DNA of 64,000 bases from Chitinophagales bacterium (GCA_947452995.1 CANGEV010000001.1:62001-126000); one strand, 5' to 3'; shown: positions 39,885 to 51,031, counted from the stretch's first letter. Translations and numbers: made by a program. The notes: generated by a model from the letters alone, not told the origin.

Positions 39885-39899
39885 ATAAAATTCGTGAAA

Positions 39900-41444
39900 C
39901 TACAATGGGATATTACCATGCTTTTTACGCGGATTATTCACTACTTTATTTTCTAACATAGCATAAGCGCGAATCAACTTTAAGCGCGTAGTTGCAGGCT
40001 CGATCACTTCATCAATAAATCCTCTAGCTGCAGCACCATAAGGATTAGCAAACTTTTCTGCGTACAAATCCGTTTTTTCTTTCAATGCCTGTTCCGGGTT
40101 CTCTGATTTTTCTATTTCCTTTTTGAAAATAATTTCAACGGCACCTTTGGCACCCATCACAGCAATTTCTGCGGTTGGCCAAGCATAGTTCATATCTGCA
40201 CCAATATGTTTGCTATTCATCACATCATAAGCGCCACCATATGCTTTACGTGTGATGACAGTTACCTTAGGTACTGTTGCTTCACTGAGAGCATACAACA
40301 ATTTCGCTCCGTTAGTGATAATACCATGCCATTCCTGATCAGTACCTGGCAAGAATCCTGGAACATCTACTAATACCAATAATGGAATATTAAAACAATC
40401 ACAAAAACGAACAAAGCGTGCGCCTTTCCTGCTTGAATTAATATCCAAAACACCAGCTAAAACAGCGGGTTGATTCGCAACAATTCCAATACTTTTACCT
40501 CCTAAACGCGCAAAACCTACCACAATATTATCAGCCCAATCTTTATGAACTTCGGCAAAACTATCTTCGTCAATCAAACCTTCTATCACCTCACGAATAT
40601 CATAAGGTTGGTTAGGATTTTCTGGTATCAATTTATTTAGGGCATCCCTGCGTTCATCTCCAACTACAGTATAAGGAATAGATTTAGGTTTCTCTTCACA
40701 GTTCTGTGGCATATAACTCAAAAGACGTTTCAGCAACTGAATTGCTTCCACTTCATTGCCACAGGTAAAATGAGTAACGCCACTTTTGGATGCATGGGTA
40801 TTAGCCCCGCCTAAGTCTTCACTTGTAACCTCTTCATGTGTTACAGTTTTAACAACATTGGGACCAGTCACAAACATATAGCTCGACTTCTCAACCATCA
40901 TAATAAAGTCGGTGATTGCTGGAGAATAAACAGCTCCTCCGGCGCAAGGCCCCATGATAGCGGATAATTGCGGAATAACCCCAGATGCTATTGTATTACG
41001 ATAAAAAATATCGGCATAGCCACCTAACGACACAACACCTTCTTGAATTCGAGCACCACCACTATCATTCAAGCCTATCACAGGAGCACCGTTCTTCATG
41101 GCTAGGTCCATCAGCTTACATATTTTTTCGGCGTGTGTTTCACTTAAGGAGCCGCCAAAAACTGTGAAGTCTTGTGAAAAAACATAGGTTAAACGACCAT
41201 TTATGGTTCCATAACCAGTAACGACACCATCTCCCAAAAAAATTTCCTTCTCCATTCCGAAGTCGGTGGAACGATGCGTTACCATCATTCCAATTTCTTC
41301 GAATGTACCTTCATCCATCAACAAATCTATTCTTTCGCGAGCTGTAAGCTTTCCTTTTTTATGTTGCGAAGCAATTCGTTCAACCCCACCGCCTAATTTG
41401 GCTTTTTCGATCTTTTCGTTTAATAAGTTTAAATGCTTTTCCAT
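39900..41444 (-). CDS. Acyl-CoA carboxylase beta (carboxyltransferase) subunit, propionyl/methylmalonyl type
   Basis: A 514-residue carboxyltransferase: [69 protein letters not shown] and a C-terminal RKHGNIPL. Length and sequence fit PccB and the alpha subunit of methylmalonyl-CoA decarboxylase. It transfers CO2 from biotin to propionyl-CoA, or the reverse. The biotin carboxylase and carrier proteins are elsewhere. A TAATTTTG -7 element lies 16 nt upstream of the ATG (41461-41468). Confidence 0.9.
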   Translation of the reverse strand: MEKHLNLLNEKIEKAKLGGGVERIASQHKKGKLTARERIDLLMDEGTFEEIGMMVTHRSTDFGMEKEIFLGDGVVTGYGTINGRLTYVFSQDFTVFGGSLSETHAEKICKLMDLAMKNGAPVIGLNDSGGARIQEGVVSLGGYADIFYRNTIASGVIPQLSAIMGPCAGGAVYSPAITDFIMMVEKSSYMFVTGPNVVKTVTHEEVTSEDLGGANTHASKSGVTHFTCGNEVEAIQLLKRLLSYMPQNCEEKPKSIPYTVVGDERRDALNKLIPENPNQPYDIREVIEGLIDEDSFAEVHKDWADNIVVGFARLGGKSIGIVANQPAVLAGVLDINSSRKGARFVRFCDCFNIPLLVLVDVPGFLPGTDQEWHGIITNGAKLLYALSEATVPKVTVITRKAYGGAYDVMNSKHIGADMNYAWPTAEIAVMGAKGAVEIIFKKEIEKSENPEQALKEKTDLYAEKFANPYGAAARGFIDEVIEPATTRLKLIRAYAMLENKVVNNPRKKHGNIPL

Positions 41445-41460
41445 AATATTTTTTCGTTCT

Positions 41461-41468
41461 CAAAATTA
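41461..41468 (-). promoter_or_regulatory. -7 element of the acyl-CoA carboxylase gene
   Basis: The minus strand reads TAATTTTG (TAnnTTTG), 16 nt before the ATG, in the 45-nt gap after porU2. No -33 TTG at the usual distance. Confidence 0.4.
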
Positions 41469-41489
41469 CATAAAACAAGACAAAATTTC

Positions 41490-44400
41490 TTATCGCATTA
41501 AATACATCTTTCCAAAACCACTTTTAAAATAGGCATCCGCACCAGAGCTTAAAATATCCATATTTAAACCATCTTTTTTAGTAACAACACGATAAAAGTA
41601 TACTCCGTTAGCCAATAAATCACCATACTGATCAGTTCCGTCCCATGCATACGAACTTATATTTCTTCCTATATGTAGATTTAAACCTAATTCATTCAAC
41701 GTGAGTTCACGTACCATTTTGCCGCTCACATTAAAGATCTGTATTTTGAAATAATCAGGAAGTACGCTACCTGTCAATGTAAAAACAAATCTAGTATTCG
41801 TAGTAAATGGATTCGGATAATTCATCACTTGGGTTATACTAGTATTTGTAATAACATTAAAACTAATTTCATAACTCAAATCACCTGCCAAATTGCCACT
41901 CCGGTCGACTCCTTGTACCTTAAGCTTATACTCCCCGTCTTGATTTAAATTCGGATTTAACCTCAAGCGAGCTGAATTAGTTTTGGAACCCTTTTGTGCA
42001 GGATAAAAAATCAAACCAGAATTGGACACATTTTGTTGAACATAAACAGTGCTGTTCGGTGTCTTTAACCAGGCATTTAACACATTGATACTATCCAACA
42101 TTAGAAACAAATTTTCATCTTTCAATTTAACTTCAATTTCAGGGTGTGGACTTACTATATCCCCATCTAAAATGCGTTGATGATCAAAAGTGACATCAAG
42201 AATTGGATTGATATTATCCTTGGTCACTAAAAAATTCAACTTCGCTAAATTATTAAAATGATGTTGCTCAGGCTTCGCTAAATAATTACTAGAATTTAAT
42301 TCTATTAGTAGGGTGTTCAAGCCAACTAAATTCATCGTATTCAATTTAAGATAGGTCCACAATGTATCTGCACTAGGCATTTTACGATAAACTTGATAAA
42401 AAACATCTTGTTGATTATTCGCTTTTATAAGCGTATATTTTACTCTTAAAGTATCAAAATTAGCTGCACTAACATTACGCACTAGCCATTTCATTATAAA
42501 CGGATCACCACGTTGTAAAGTATCTTTATGAACTAGTTGACCACCATTTTTGTCCAATGCAACATCAGGCAACGGCGTATAATTGACTCGCCAATATTGT
42601 AGCTGTGTTGGTGTACGATGAACCGTATCTTTACTTGTTAAACGCAATTTTAACTGAGGATATTGACTAGCACTAATAAACCCTAGATTAATATCTGCGG
42701 TGCTTGCAGTGGTATTGGTATAAACTACAGTTTCCAAGCCAAAAGTATCAACACCAATAACCTCCAACAAATCTTCATCAGTATTAGGTGTTTCATAGGT
42801 GGTATAACGCCAATGCAAACTCGACCAATTTTGAGCTGGTCCGATTAAGGTAGAGGTCACTGCACCTTGATACCAGTTACCATAAAACTGAAACGAAGTA
42901 TCCACTAATCCACCAGGCATACCTGCTTGAACTTCATGAACAGGAAAGCCGTGCCCCCCTTTTCTTCCAAAATAAACATAGGTACGAGAAGCGGTCATGG
43001 TGTCTAAGACAGTGGTACCAAGCAAAGAATGTAGCGTACTTCTCAAACTTGGATCAAAACCAGAAGGGTTAAACGCATTAATACTATAGAGCAAAACGTA
43101 CGCTCCATCAGGTACATAGTTGCTAATAAAGTTACTTAAGTAGGATTGCTGCTGTGTTACAGAGGTTGCGGTATTGTTAGGAGGTGAAGCTCCCCACGTG
43201 TTAGCAGTCAAATAACCGTTTGTTAAATACTGAAAAACATTTAATGTTTGACTTCCAGAACAATTGTAATCGCCTTGTTGAATATTAGGATAGTTGCTTA
43301 AAAATGGAGTCCCATTCAATGAATCTAAAACCGCAATATTAAATCCCCCATACGTTGTAGACGGGCCACCATAAACACCATATGGAATACATGAACCTCC
43401 ATTATTCATTTTCTGATAATCTAAATACGCTACAACCTGATCACTGGTGCCATTTCCAAAATCACGCACCTTTATGGTACGTACGTTATTAGCGTAGTGA
43501 AATACTCTATCCGCCTCTAAGCTCTCTGTAGAAAATACATCATTCTTAAATTCAAAATAATGCGACTGATCCCATCCGGTAGAGGACCCTTTGATGTAAG
43601 TGAAGGAGCTAATGTGCCAATTTAATTGATGATTACCATAAAGCGTATCTACTGCCACACGCCAATAATAAACGGTACTATCCATCCACTTTTTAATCCC
43701 TCCTTTCCATTGTAGCACACCACCTACTTGTCGTATATAATTGCTTTGCCGTAATGAACTATTAAACAAAGCTGTTGTATCTGATTCAATTCTATAATAA
43801 CGTGCAGGGGCATTAGCTTCCACTGTGCTAGCTTTTAAATAAAAATTAGTGGTATCTCCTACTATCGCGTATGGATAAGGGAATACAGGTAATACATCTA
43901 GGGATGAAACAGAGAAACGTATAGAAGCTTGATTGTTATTTTTATCAATCTCACTAAGCTTATTCTGAGGATCGATAATTACTGTAATCTTATTTAATCC
44001 GAGAGCACGATCAGGTTCAGTGTTAATTGGAATATCAAACGACTGATTATATGCTGGTGTTGCAATTCGAACTTGTTGAATTAAAGTAGGAACCGAGCCA
44101 GGGCTCATATCAGCTTTGGGAAAATAACGAAGGATAAGAATATCAACGGAATCTTTTTTAAACCTCCCTATGTTACGAACATCAAACAATAAATGAAATT
44201 GTCCTCCTTGTTCAAACGTAATGTTTCTTGGATTTAATCGCATTAAGGTAGAGTCTATCGTATAATCAGCATCTATATGGGGATTAATTCTAATTGCAGG
44301 ATCCCCATTTAACAACATTTGTTCTGCTGCGATAATGATATCTTGGGAATTAATATTTTGATTGCGTAATAATGAATCGCGTGTTAAACGAATACTTTCG

Positions 44401-46679
44401 CCAATTGTACCACCATAATGCTTACGTGATATTTCCTGATACAAAGTATTGGTAAAATAATTCAACCCAGTCGAAATACCTAAATCACTAGTAGACAAAT
44501 AAGCTATTGCACCTATACTAGGGTTGTCATTAGTATCAGGAACAACGAATCTTTCACTTAATCCCCGCAACTTATTGGGATCATTAGCCGGATCCTCAAA
44601 TAGATTACCTGTAAAGCATCCATTCGAAATAATAAAAGGAAATTTACCATAGTTTTTATAAGAACCAGGATTATCTATTGCAAATTCTAAAGTAGAAAAA
44701 GCTGAATGCCCAAAAAAGTTAATAATCGACACACCATTATTTATCAATGAATCAAGTTTAGCAGAAGAAGACAATTGTACAGGAGCGGAACTTGATTTCT
44801 TAAAAATATGCACATTCGCGCCAAATGCAGTATCTTCTATAATTACCTTCATCGGTTCTGCCAATGGATTTGAATACATCGTATTTAAATAACCGTCAAA
44901 TAGTTGTTGTTGGTAAATGTCACTTCCTCCCGATAGATGAATTACCTGTTTCATCCAATCTTTGTTTAAAACATTTTGCTCACCTGTCCCCGAGCTTTCT
45001 CTTTGTTGACGTTCATACCATTGTAGCTTGTCAAGGTAAACCTTAATTTCCCTTGGTGTATAGACTGACAATCTACTAATAGCAATATGGCTATATTTAT
45101 CATGTTGCCAAGCAGTCAATAACTCATCTGAACCAGGACTTCCGAAAGTTGGAATTGAATTTATTTTGTACCGCGCTGGATATTTTCGAGCCATGGAATA
45201 AAGCTGCCCTTTACCCATCAACAAAATATAATATGGACGAGGTTTACTGCCATAGGTTTCTAAGAAATTTGCAAAATTTCGAATGGCTAGTGAATGCTTG
45301 CTGATTCCATATGCAAATTGCTCATATAACTGCTCCACATCAACAGTTAATGTATCATAAGACCCGCCTGTAATATCACTTCGATATGCAGCATATTCAG
45401 CAACCATATCCCTACCCTGATACTTTGTGCGAAGTCCTTTGTGTGAAATAATAATAAAATTGCCTTGATTAGCATTATTAGAGTAGTCAATAAATCTAAC
45501 GGGTTGAAAAATTGTAATATTATTAATTTGAGGAGCTGCGCAAACCAACAAACGACGATTACTCAAAGTGGAGGAAGGTAGCTCTATATCAAAGCCTTGC
45601 ATTCCACTCACATAATTTTGCTTAATTAAAATATTCGCGTCAAAATCCCACAAATAAACATCTGCGTTCATATTATCAAACCCAGTGCTAACCAACCGTT
45701 TGTTTGCAAAAGGACTTCCATTTAATGGAACATCAAATTGAACAGTGTTCAAGTTTGAAAAACTAAAATTCCTCGGATAACGCAATTTGATTATACTTAC
45801 GCCATTATAAGAACCGCCTGCATTGACAATAAAATTAAAAGTATTACTTCCATTGTTCAGATTTGTAATCGGAATATTGTTGCTATAAAATTTATTCACC
45901 TGTACAGTATTAAAGTTAATTTGACCTTGAGGAAATGGATAAATACCATTTATGTCAACTCCTAAATTATTCGGCATCACACGTGTACTAGCAGTGTAAA
46001 TTAAAGAACTTGCATTCAACAAACTATTTACAGAATATAAATCAGGGGTACTTAAAGAATAGGAATAGTTAGAATTAAAATACAACCCAAAATAACCCTC
46101 ACCCGCATCAAATGTACTTGGACTTACTTTTGAAGAACTAGTAAACGGAACTGATAAGCCCCCAGAATAACTAGAATGATCTTCATAAACCGATTCATAC
46201 CAACAATATGATTCCGCTAACTGAGTACTATTATTGTTATTAAAAAGTGTAATGCGTTTATGAACACCGGGAATAGCGGCAATATAATATGCTGCGGTAT
46301 CACTAAACATACTATACATGGGGTTGAAATGATCTTTAGACGGATTATCAAATAGTAGGCTATCAAACCAACCGTCGTTACGCTTCGCGTAAAAAAGTAA
46401 ATAATCCGAATTCGTTAGTACTCCCGTTGTAGAGACAAAAAGTGGAACTTCTTCGCCTCTTCCATAAACGACTAATTGATTCCCTAATGATGTGTTCAAT
46501 CCAATCGATTGCAATGCAGGATAATCTATTTTATAAAGCCCGTCCTTAGTTATTTTAATTTTATAGTACGTTGTATTAAAATCACTGATCCATTCATTGC
46601 CAAAAAGATGTTGCGCAAGGGTTGATTCTACCTTAAAGGTGAGTAACAGAAATAAAAAAACTAATAATCTCAAACGCAT
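41490..46679 (-). CDS. porU2: T9SS sortase-like C25 peptidase, PorU2 type
   Basis: A 1,729-residue exported protein with signal peptide (about 1-22). A beta-rich N-terminal part is followed by a gingipain-type (C25) peptidase with the catalytic pair H658 (FFGHS) and C688 (SNGCFTG). Then come CARDB/Ig-like repeats and a C-terminal FlgD-like Ig domain (NYPNPFTTNTRF, YAWDGTDQYGDLLANGVYFYRV). The classical PorU sortase of Porphyromonas is much shorter; this long form matches proteins labelled PorU2 in Bacteroidota genomes. It should act at the cell surface, cleaving sorting domains or attaching cargo. The preceding gene is a PorV-like barrel 5 nt away, so they form an operon. Confidence 0.85.
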   Translation of the reverse strand: MRLRLLVFLFLLLTFKVESTLAQHLFGNEWISDFNTTYYKIKITKDGLYKIDYPALQSIGLNTSLGNQLVVYGRGEEVPLFVSTTGVLTNSDYLLFYAKRNDGWFDSLLFDNPSKDHFNPMYSMFSDTAAYYIAAIPGVHKRITLFNNNNSTQLAESYCWYESVYEDHSSYSGGLSVPFTSSSKVSPSTFDAGEGYFGLYFNSNYSYSLSTPDLYSVNSLLNASSLIYTASTRVMPNNLGVDINGIYPFPQGQINFNTVQVNKFYSNNIPITNLNNGSNTFNFIVNAGGSYNGVSIIKLRYPRNFSFSNLNTVQFDVPLNGSPFANKRLVSTGFDNMNADVYLWDFDANILIKQNYVSGMQGFDIELPSSTLSNRRLLVCAAPQINNITIFQPVRFIDYSNNANQGNFIIISHKGLRTKYQGRDMVAEYAAYRSDITGGSYDTLTVDVEQLYEQFAYGISKHSLAIRNFANFLETYGSKPRPYYILLMGKGQLYSMARKYPARYKINSIPTFGSPGSDELLTAWQHDKYSHIAISRLSVYTPREIKVYLDKLQWYERQQRESSGTGEQNVLNKDWMKQVIHLSGGSDIYQQQLFDGYLNTMYSNPLAEPMKVIIEDTAFGANVHIFKKSSSAPVQLSSSAKLDSLINNGVSIINFFGHSAFSTLEFAIDNPGSYKNYGKFPFIISNGCFTGNLFEDPANDPNKLRGLSERFVVPDTNDNPSIGAIAYLSTSDLGISTGLNYFTNTLYQEISRKHYGGTIGESIRLTRDSLLRNQNINSQDIIIAAEQMLLNGDPAIRINPHIDADYTIDSTLMRLNPRNITFEQGGQFHLLFDVRNIGRFKKDSVDILILRYFPKADMSPGSVPTLIQQVRIATPAYNQSFDIPINTEPDRALGLNKITVIIDPQNKLSEIDKNNNQASIRFSVSSLDVLPVFPYPYAIVGDTTNFYLKASTVEANAPARYYRIESDTTALFNSSLRQSNYIRQVGGVLQWKGGIKKWMDSTVYYWRVAVDTLYGNHQLNWHISSFTYIKGSSTGWDQSHYFEFKNDVFSTESLEADRVFHYANNVRTIKVRDFGNGTSDQVVAYLDYQKMNNGGSCIPYGVYGGPSTTYGGFNIAVLDSLNGTPFLSNYPNIQQGDYNCSGSQTLNVFQYLTNGYLTANTWGASPPNNTATSVTQQQSYLSNFISNYVPDGAYVLLYSINAFNPSGFDPSLRSTLHSLLGTTVLDTMTASRTYVYFGRKGGHGFPVHEVQAGMPGGLVDTSFQFYGNWYQGAVTSTLIGPAQNWSSLHWRYTTYETPNTDEDLLEVIGVDTFGLETVVYTNTTASTADINLGFISASQYPQLKLRLTSKDTVHRTPTQLQYWRVNYTPLPDVALDKNGGQLVHKDTLQRGDPFIMKWLVRNVSAANFDTLRVKYTLIKANNQQDVFYQVYRKMPSADTLWTYLKLNTMNLVGLNTLLIELNSSNYLAKPEQHHFNNLAKLNFLVTKDNINPILDVTFDHQRILDGDIVSPHPEIEVKLKDENLFLMLDSINVLNAWLKTPNSTVYVQQNVSNSGLIFYPAQKGSKTNSARLRLNPNLNQDGEYKLKVQGVDRSGNLAGDLSYEISFNVITNTSITQVMNYPNPFTTNTRFVFTLTGSVLPDYFKIQIFNVSGKMVRELTLNELGLNLHIGRNISSYAWDGTDQYGDLLANGVYFYRVVTKKDGLNMDILSSGADAYFKSGFGKMYLMR

Positions 46680-46684
46680 TCTGT

Positions 46685-47794
46685 TTACTTTTTAGGCATA
46701 TTAATTTGCAAACTAACCACATTTGAATAAAGCACCTGCGATACATTTCCAACGTTTGTCAATGCATAATCAACATAAAAATTTTTCAGATGCAAACCTA
46801 CTCCAATATTAGGTTGAATGGAAGTATTGATAATCCCATTATCATCTGTTAACTTTTGAATATTACCTACCCCACCTCTTAAATAAAAGCGCTGTTTATA
46901 GCCAAAAGATAAACCAAATCGAGGATCAATACTAAATGGATTGGCACTTATTAAAACATTTCTTTGACCATCAGTTGTAATTGCCAAATCTAAGACAGGA
47001 TTAAAACTCCATTCATTTGCAAAACTGATTGGATACGCTACACCAAAATTTAATTGAGGTAAGGTTAACTCAGTAGAGGTTTTAGGAATCAAATTTCCCG
47101 TGAGTGCTAAGGCTTGCTTATCTAAGTCAGTAAAGGTAAAATTCCATACATTAAACGTAGTGCTTGCGTCATGTAAGCATGCCCCCAAAAGCCAACGATT
47201 GTACTTCATTTTAACTCCTAAATCGAATCCAAATCCCCAGGCATTCGCAAAACTACCTACCGTTCTTCGAATAACTTTTACATTTCCTCCTAACTTCAAA
47301 TAACCCTTGCGTTGAAAAGTAGTATTCATATTTTTTGCATAAGAACCAATAAAAGCATAATCAGCTGCAGAGAAACTACTTACATTATTATAATTAATAC
47401 TTCCATCAGGTTCTATCAATTGCAAAGTATTCGGTATATCATCTACTGCAAATCGTATCAAAGAAATACCTGCCCAAGAATTAACTTCACCCATTGAATT
47501 AGATTCCATTGGAATTACCACACTACCGAAATCATACTTTGCTAAGCCTGCAAAATATTCACTATGCATTAATGCAATTGGAACTTTGGATTCAGGCGCC
47601 TCAATACCTGCAGGATTCCAATAACTCGCCCAAGGTCCTGTAGCTATTGCTGTTTGCGCACCGCCTAAAGCCAATGCTTCTGCACCCACCCCTATCTTTA
47701 AAAACTCATTACTATATTTTCTAACAAGCTGAGCATTTGACAAAAATGCAAATTGCCCTGACAAGAAAAATATAAAAAAATACAACTTCTTCAT
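46685..47794 (-). CDS. porV2: PorV/PorQ-family outer-membrane barrel, PorV2 type
   Basis: A 369-residue protein from the ATG at 47794 (the longer frame starts at a TTG). Signal peptide MKKLYFFIFFLSGQFAFLSNAQ, then LKIGVGAEALALGGAQTAIATGPWASYWNPAGI, the N-terminal signature of the PorV/PorQ branch of the FadL-like barrels. PorV shuttles cargo from the SprA translocon to the sortase complex. Pairing with a PorU-like peptidase 5 nt downstream supports the same role here. Main T9SS genes (sprA, gldKLMN) are not in the window. Confidence 0.85.
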   Translation of the reverse strand: MKKLYFFIFFLSGQFAFLSNAQLVRKYSNEFLKIGVGAEALALGGAQTAIATGPWASYWNPAGIEAPESKVPIALMHSEYFAGLAKYDFGSVVIPMESNSMGEVNSWAGISLIRFAVDDIPNTLQLIEPDGSINYNNVSSFSAADYAFIGSYAKNMNTTFQRKGYLKLGGNVKVIRRTVGSFANAWGFGFDLGVKMKYNRWLLGACLHDASTTFNVWNFTFTDLDKQALALTGNLIPKTSTELTLPQLNFGVAYPISFANEWSFNPVLDLAITTDGQRNVLISANPFSIDPRFGLSFGYKQRFYLRGGVGNIQKLTDDNGIINTSIQPNIGVGLHLKNFYVDYALTNVGNVSQVLYSNVVSLQINMPKK

Positions 47795-47823
47795 TAAAAG
47801 AATTTTCTTCAAAATACGGAATT

Positions 47824-47847
47824 AAAAAGGCCTTTGAAAGCCTTTTT
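47824..47847 (-). terminator. Terminator after the GT39 gene
   Basis: AAAAAGGC/GCCTTTTT with an internal CTTT/GAAA extension; T/A tracts on both sides. It lies 30 nt before the porV2 ATG. Confidence 0.8.
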
Positions 47848-47883
47848 TTAAACATTAACATTAAAGTGTCTAATCTTTTATTT

Positions 47884-49278
47884 CTACTTCTTTTGCAACA
47901 ATCTCACCCCACTTTTACTCGTATAAAGTGTATCATAATCAGTAGGTAACAACATCCCTCCTGGCGCATCTAAATAATATCTCCTTGATGGATCATTACT
48001 GATAATACTTATACCATGATAACGCATGAGTGACGTTTGAAAAGTCCAATTATCCCATAAAATTGCATCCGCCCCTACTAGCTCCCCTTTCGGTATCAAT
48101 GGCCCAAATTCCTTTTCTAAACACATTGCATCCCTCTCCCTCCAAATTTTACCGTAGTTAAAGTAAGAAGCAACTACACTTATTATGAAAATTAACAAGA
48201 CAAGTCCCCATTGCATCTGAAGCGACCACAACTTTAAAAAATTCGTTTTCATAAGTAAAGGACACAGTAGCATAGCAAAAGCAATAGCAAAAAAAGGAAA
48301 CGCAGGTACCATATAAAATCCGCGTTGAACTAGGGTTAACAACATAGGTACGACTCCACAAAATCCAAAACTTATCCAAAGCCAAAAGTCTGCATGCAAT
48401 AATTTATTACTTGAAATCTCTTTACGTTTAAAGATTAAAACCAAGCTAACGAAAGCTATAACTATTGAGAAATCCTGAAGCCATTTCCATAAAATATAAA
48501 AGCGAGAAGTAACTACCGGATCTTGCGTTATACGATGTAGAACTCGTTCGAAAAAATAAGCTCCTAAACTTAATTTTGCTTCAGGTAGCAAAAGTAATAA
48601 ACCTATAAAAAAAACAAACAATATTATCATAAAACCACTTGCTAATAAGCCTTTTGCAATAGATTTACGTTCATTTAGAACAACCCATAAAAATGGAAAC
48701 GCAAGCGGAAACAAACCCGGTAAGCCTTTACATAAAAAAGCTGCCATCACAAATAAGGCCCCAAAAAATAGACCCCAAAATTTATTAGAACACAAATAGG
48801 AATATACACTCAACAACACAAAAACACCCATAGTATTCTCTTGCATATTGTTTTGAAAACTCCACGAAACTTCTATAACTAATATCCAAAGTAGCATTGG
48901 TAAATAGCTCATATCTTGCCATTCTTTAGGACAAGCTTTTCGCCAAATTGCGCGTATTAATAATAGTGTAATAAGCCCTACCAATGCTGTATAAAAACGT
49001 TCTGTAAAAATACCAGGGCCTAAAAGTTTAAAAAATAAGGATTCAATGCCAAATACCAAAGGAGGATGTTCATGAAAGGCTTTCAAACCGCCTATACTAC
49101 AATAACTTAACTGGGGAAACCAGAAAGTACCAAAGCCTTCAGATAAATTCTTTGCGACAGCTGTATACTGTATCGCATCCATAAACATACCATCTCGAAA
49201 TAGAATAGGCCATGTAAGTAACGTAAAAAGCGCATAGACAAGCCACTCCAAAGGGTTTAACTTAGCTATACGCTTCAT
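47884..49278 (-). CDS. GT39/ArnT-like polyprenyl-phosphate glycosyltransferase
   Basis: A 464-residue polytopic membrane protein with about 10-12 hydrophobic helices. The first outer loop carries the conserved acidic site (RDGMFMDAIQYTAVAKNLSEG) and HEHPPLVFGIESLFFKLLG follows, as in dolichyl/undecaprenyl-phosphate-mannosyltransferase-like (PMT_2) proteins. These transfer a sugar from a lipid carrier to protein or lipid A on the outer face of the inner membrane. The acceptor is unknown. It sits 16 nt downstream of the CoA-transferase beta gene but is functionally unrelated to it. Confidence 0.85.
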   Translation of the reverse strand: MKRIAKLNPLEWLVYALFTLLTWPILFRDGMFMDAIQYTAVAKNLSEGFGTFWFPQLSYCSIGGLKAFHEHPPLVFGIESLFFKLLGPGIFTERFYTALVGLITLLLIRAIWRKACPKEWQDMSYLPMLLWILVIEVSWSFQNNMQENTMGVFVLLSVYSYLCSNKFWGLFFGALFVMAAFLCKGLPGLFPLAFPFLWVVLNERKSIAKGLLASGFMIILFVFFIGLLLLLPEAKLSLGAYFFERVLHRITQDPVVTSRFYILWKWLQDFSIVIAFVSLVLIFKRKEISSNKLLHADFWLWISFGFCGVVPMLLTLVQRGFYMVPAFPFFAIAFAMLLCPLLMKTNFLKLWSLQMQWGLVLLIFIISVVASYFNYGKIWRERDAMCLEKEFGPLIPKGELVGADAILWDNWTFQTSLMRYHGISIISNDPSRRYYLDAPGGMLLPTDYDTLYTSKSGVRLLQKK

Positions 49279-49294
49279 AGAAATCTAATTTCGT

Positions 49295-49954
49295 TTATTC
49301 AAATGTCATTTCCGGTACATGAGCCGGAATAATTAATTTACCTGCTGTCTTTGCTTGTATTTCTTCAACACTTACACCAGGCGCTCTTTCTAACAAAACA
49401 AAACCGTCCTTCGTTACATCCAATACAGCTAAATCAGTTACAATACGCTTTACGCAAGCAACACCTGTCAGCGGTAGGTCACATTTAGGCAAAAGCTTGC
49501 TCTCCCCTTTTGGATTGGTATGCATCATAGCCACTATGATATGCTTCGCGGAAGCAACTAAATCCATTGCGCCTCCCATCCCTTTAACCATTTTGCCAGG
49601 AATTTTCCAATTAGCAATATCACCTTGTTCACTTACTTCCATTGCACCTAAAACAGTAAGATCAATTTTACCCGCACGAATCATTCCAAAGCTCTCTGCA
49701 GAATCGAAAAATGCTCCACCAGGGACAACCGTAACAGTCTCCTTCCCGGCATTGATTAAATCTGCATCTATTGCATCTTCTGTAGGATAAGGACCCATAC
49801 CCAAAATTCCATTCTCACTTTGAAACATAACGAAAATATCCTTTGGAATATAATTAGCAACTAATGTAGGAATGCCAATCCCTAAATTAACATAATATCC
49901 GTCTTTGAGCTCTTGCGCAATACGTTGCGCTATCTGATATTTATCTAAAGCCAT
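49295..49954 (-). CDS. scoB: 3-oxoacid CoA-transferase subunit B
   Basis: A 219-residue subunit with the catalytic glutamate E47 in [22 protein letters not shown], and [30 protein letters not shown]. It moves CoA between succinyl-CoA (or acetyl-CoA) and acetoacetate. It starts 2 nt after scoA. Confidence 0.93.
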   Translation of the reverse strand: MALDKYQIAQRIAQELKDGYYVNLGIGIPTLVANYIPKDIFVMFQSENGILGMGPYPTEDAIDADLINAGKETVTVVPGGAFFDSAESFGMIRAGKIDLTVLGAMEVSEQGDIANWKIPGKMVKGMGGAMDLVASAKHIIVAMMHTNPKGESKLLPKCDLPLTGVACVKRIVTDLAVLDVTKDGFVLLERAPGVSVEEIQAKTAGKLIIPAHVPEMTFE

Positions 49955-49956
49955 TA

Positions 49957-50655
49957 TTAAGATTTTAATTGTACTGTTCTACGTTCGATTCGTTTTTCAT
50001 ATTTCTCACCTTGAAAAATACGATGTACATACACACCAGCAACATCGACCTCATCTGGGCTTATCTGTCCAGGTTCTACTAAATGTTCCACTTCCGCTAT
50101 AGTAATCGTACCTGCTTTAGCCATTGATGTAGAAAAATTACGAGTTGCTTGTCTGAAAACTAAATTCCCAAACCGGTCCCCTTTCCAAGCCTTAACGATG
50201 GCGAAATCCGCATGCATAGCCATTTCCATCAAATGCATTTTTCCGTTGAATTCTCTTACCTCCTTTCCTGCTGCAATCTCCGTTCCATAACCTGCCGGCG
50301 TAAAAAAAGCAGGAATTCCCATTGCTGCCATTTCAATACGCGTAGCCAAAGTTCCTTGTGGGACAAGGTCGACCTCTAATTCACCACTTAACATTTGACG
50401 TTCGAATTCGGCATTTTCACCTACATAGGAACTAACCATTTTCTTTACCTGACGAGATTGCAATAATATGCCTAGTCCGAAATCATCAACGCCCGCATTA
50501 TTACTAATACACGTCAAATTATTTACGCCTAACTCTCGTAATGCAGCAATACAATTTTCAGGTATGCCATTCAGCCCAAAGCCTCCAAGCATTAGTGTTT
50601 GACCACTTTGTATATCCTTCACAGCTTCCGCTGCATTAGAAACAACTTTATTCAT
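49957..50655 (-). CDS. scoA: 3-oxoacid CoA-transferase subunit A
   Basis: A 232-residue subunit: [15 protein letters not shown] at about 22-36, [12 protein letters not shown], and [11 protein letters not shown]. It forms the heterotetramer with scoB for ketone-body/acetoacetate activation. It starts only 16 nt beyond the trxA hairpin (50672-50699), leaving no room for a separate promoter, so expression probably needs read-through. Confidence 0.93.
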   Translation of the reverse strand: MNKVVSNAAEAVKDIQSGQTLMLGGFGLNGIPENCIAALRELGVNNLTCISNNAGVDDFGLGILLQSRQVKKMVSSYVGENAEFERQMLSGELEVDLVPQGTLATRIEMAAMGIPAFFTPAGYGTEIAAGKEVREFNGKMHLMEMAMHADFAIVKAWKGDRFGNLVFRQATRNFSTSMAKAGTITIAEVEHLVEPGQISPDEVDVAGVYVHRIFQGEKYEKRIERRTVQLKS

Positions 50656-50671
50656 AATTTGCGTTTAAGAA

Positions 50672-50699
50672 AAAACTCCTTACCGAGGTAAGGAGTTTT
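50672..50699 (-). terminator. Terminator or attenuator hairpin between trxA and scoA
   Basis: AAAACTCCTTACC/GGTAAGGAGTTTT, a 13-bp perfect stem, followed on the minus strand by TTTTTTC. It terminates trxA; it also lies just before the scoA start. Confidence 0.85.
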
Positions 50700-50713
50700 A
50701 ATTTGATAAAGGC

Positions 50714-51031
50714 TTAAAGATTAGCTTTAATTTTTGCTTCTAAAGTAGTTTTAGGTGCCGCGCCAATTTGCTTATCTACGACTTGTCCATTCTTAAAGAA
50801 AAGAACTGCAGGAATATTTCGAATTCCAAACTGCATAGAAATTTGAGGATTCTCATCCACGTTCAATTTTCCAATAACTGCCTGTCCTTCATATTCAGCA
50901 GATAATGCTTCAATGCTAGGACCAATCATACGGCAAGGACCGCACCATTCTGCCCAAAAATCTACTACTGCTAATTTGTCTGATTTCAAAACTACGCTTT
51001 CAAAGTTTGCGTCTGTAAAAGTATGTGCCAT
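50714..51031 (-). CDS. trxA: Thioredoxin
   Basis: A 105-residue thioredoxin from the ATG at 51031 (the open frame extends 20 residues further with no family similarity). Active site WCGPC with C30 and C33, DFWAEWCGPCRM, cis-Pro motif RNIPAVLFF. General protein disulfide reductant. Promoter: TTG (51079-51081), 21-nt spacer, TAAATTTG (51050-51057). Divergent from a Cys-rich Crp/Fnr regulator. Confidence 0.95.
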   Translation of the reverse strand: MAHTFTDANFESVVLKSDKLAVVDFWAEWCGPCRMIGPSIEALSAEYEGQAVIGKLNVDENPQISMQFGIRNIPAVLFFKNGQVVDKQIGAAPKTTLEAKIKANL

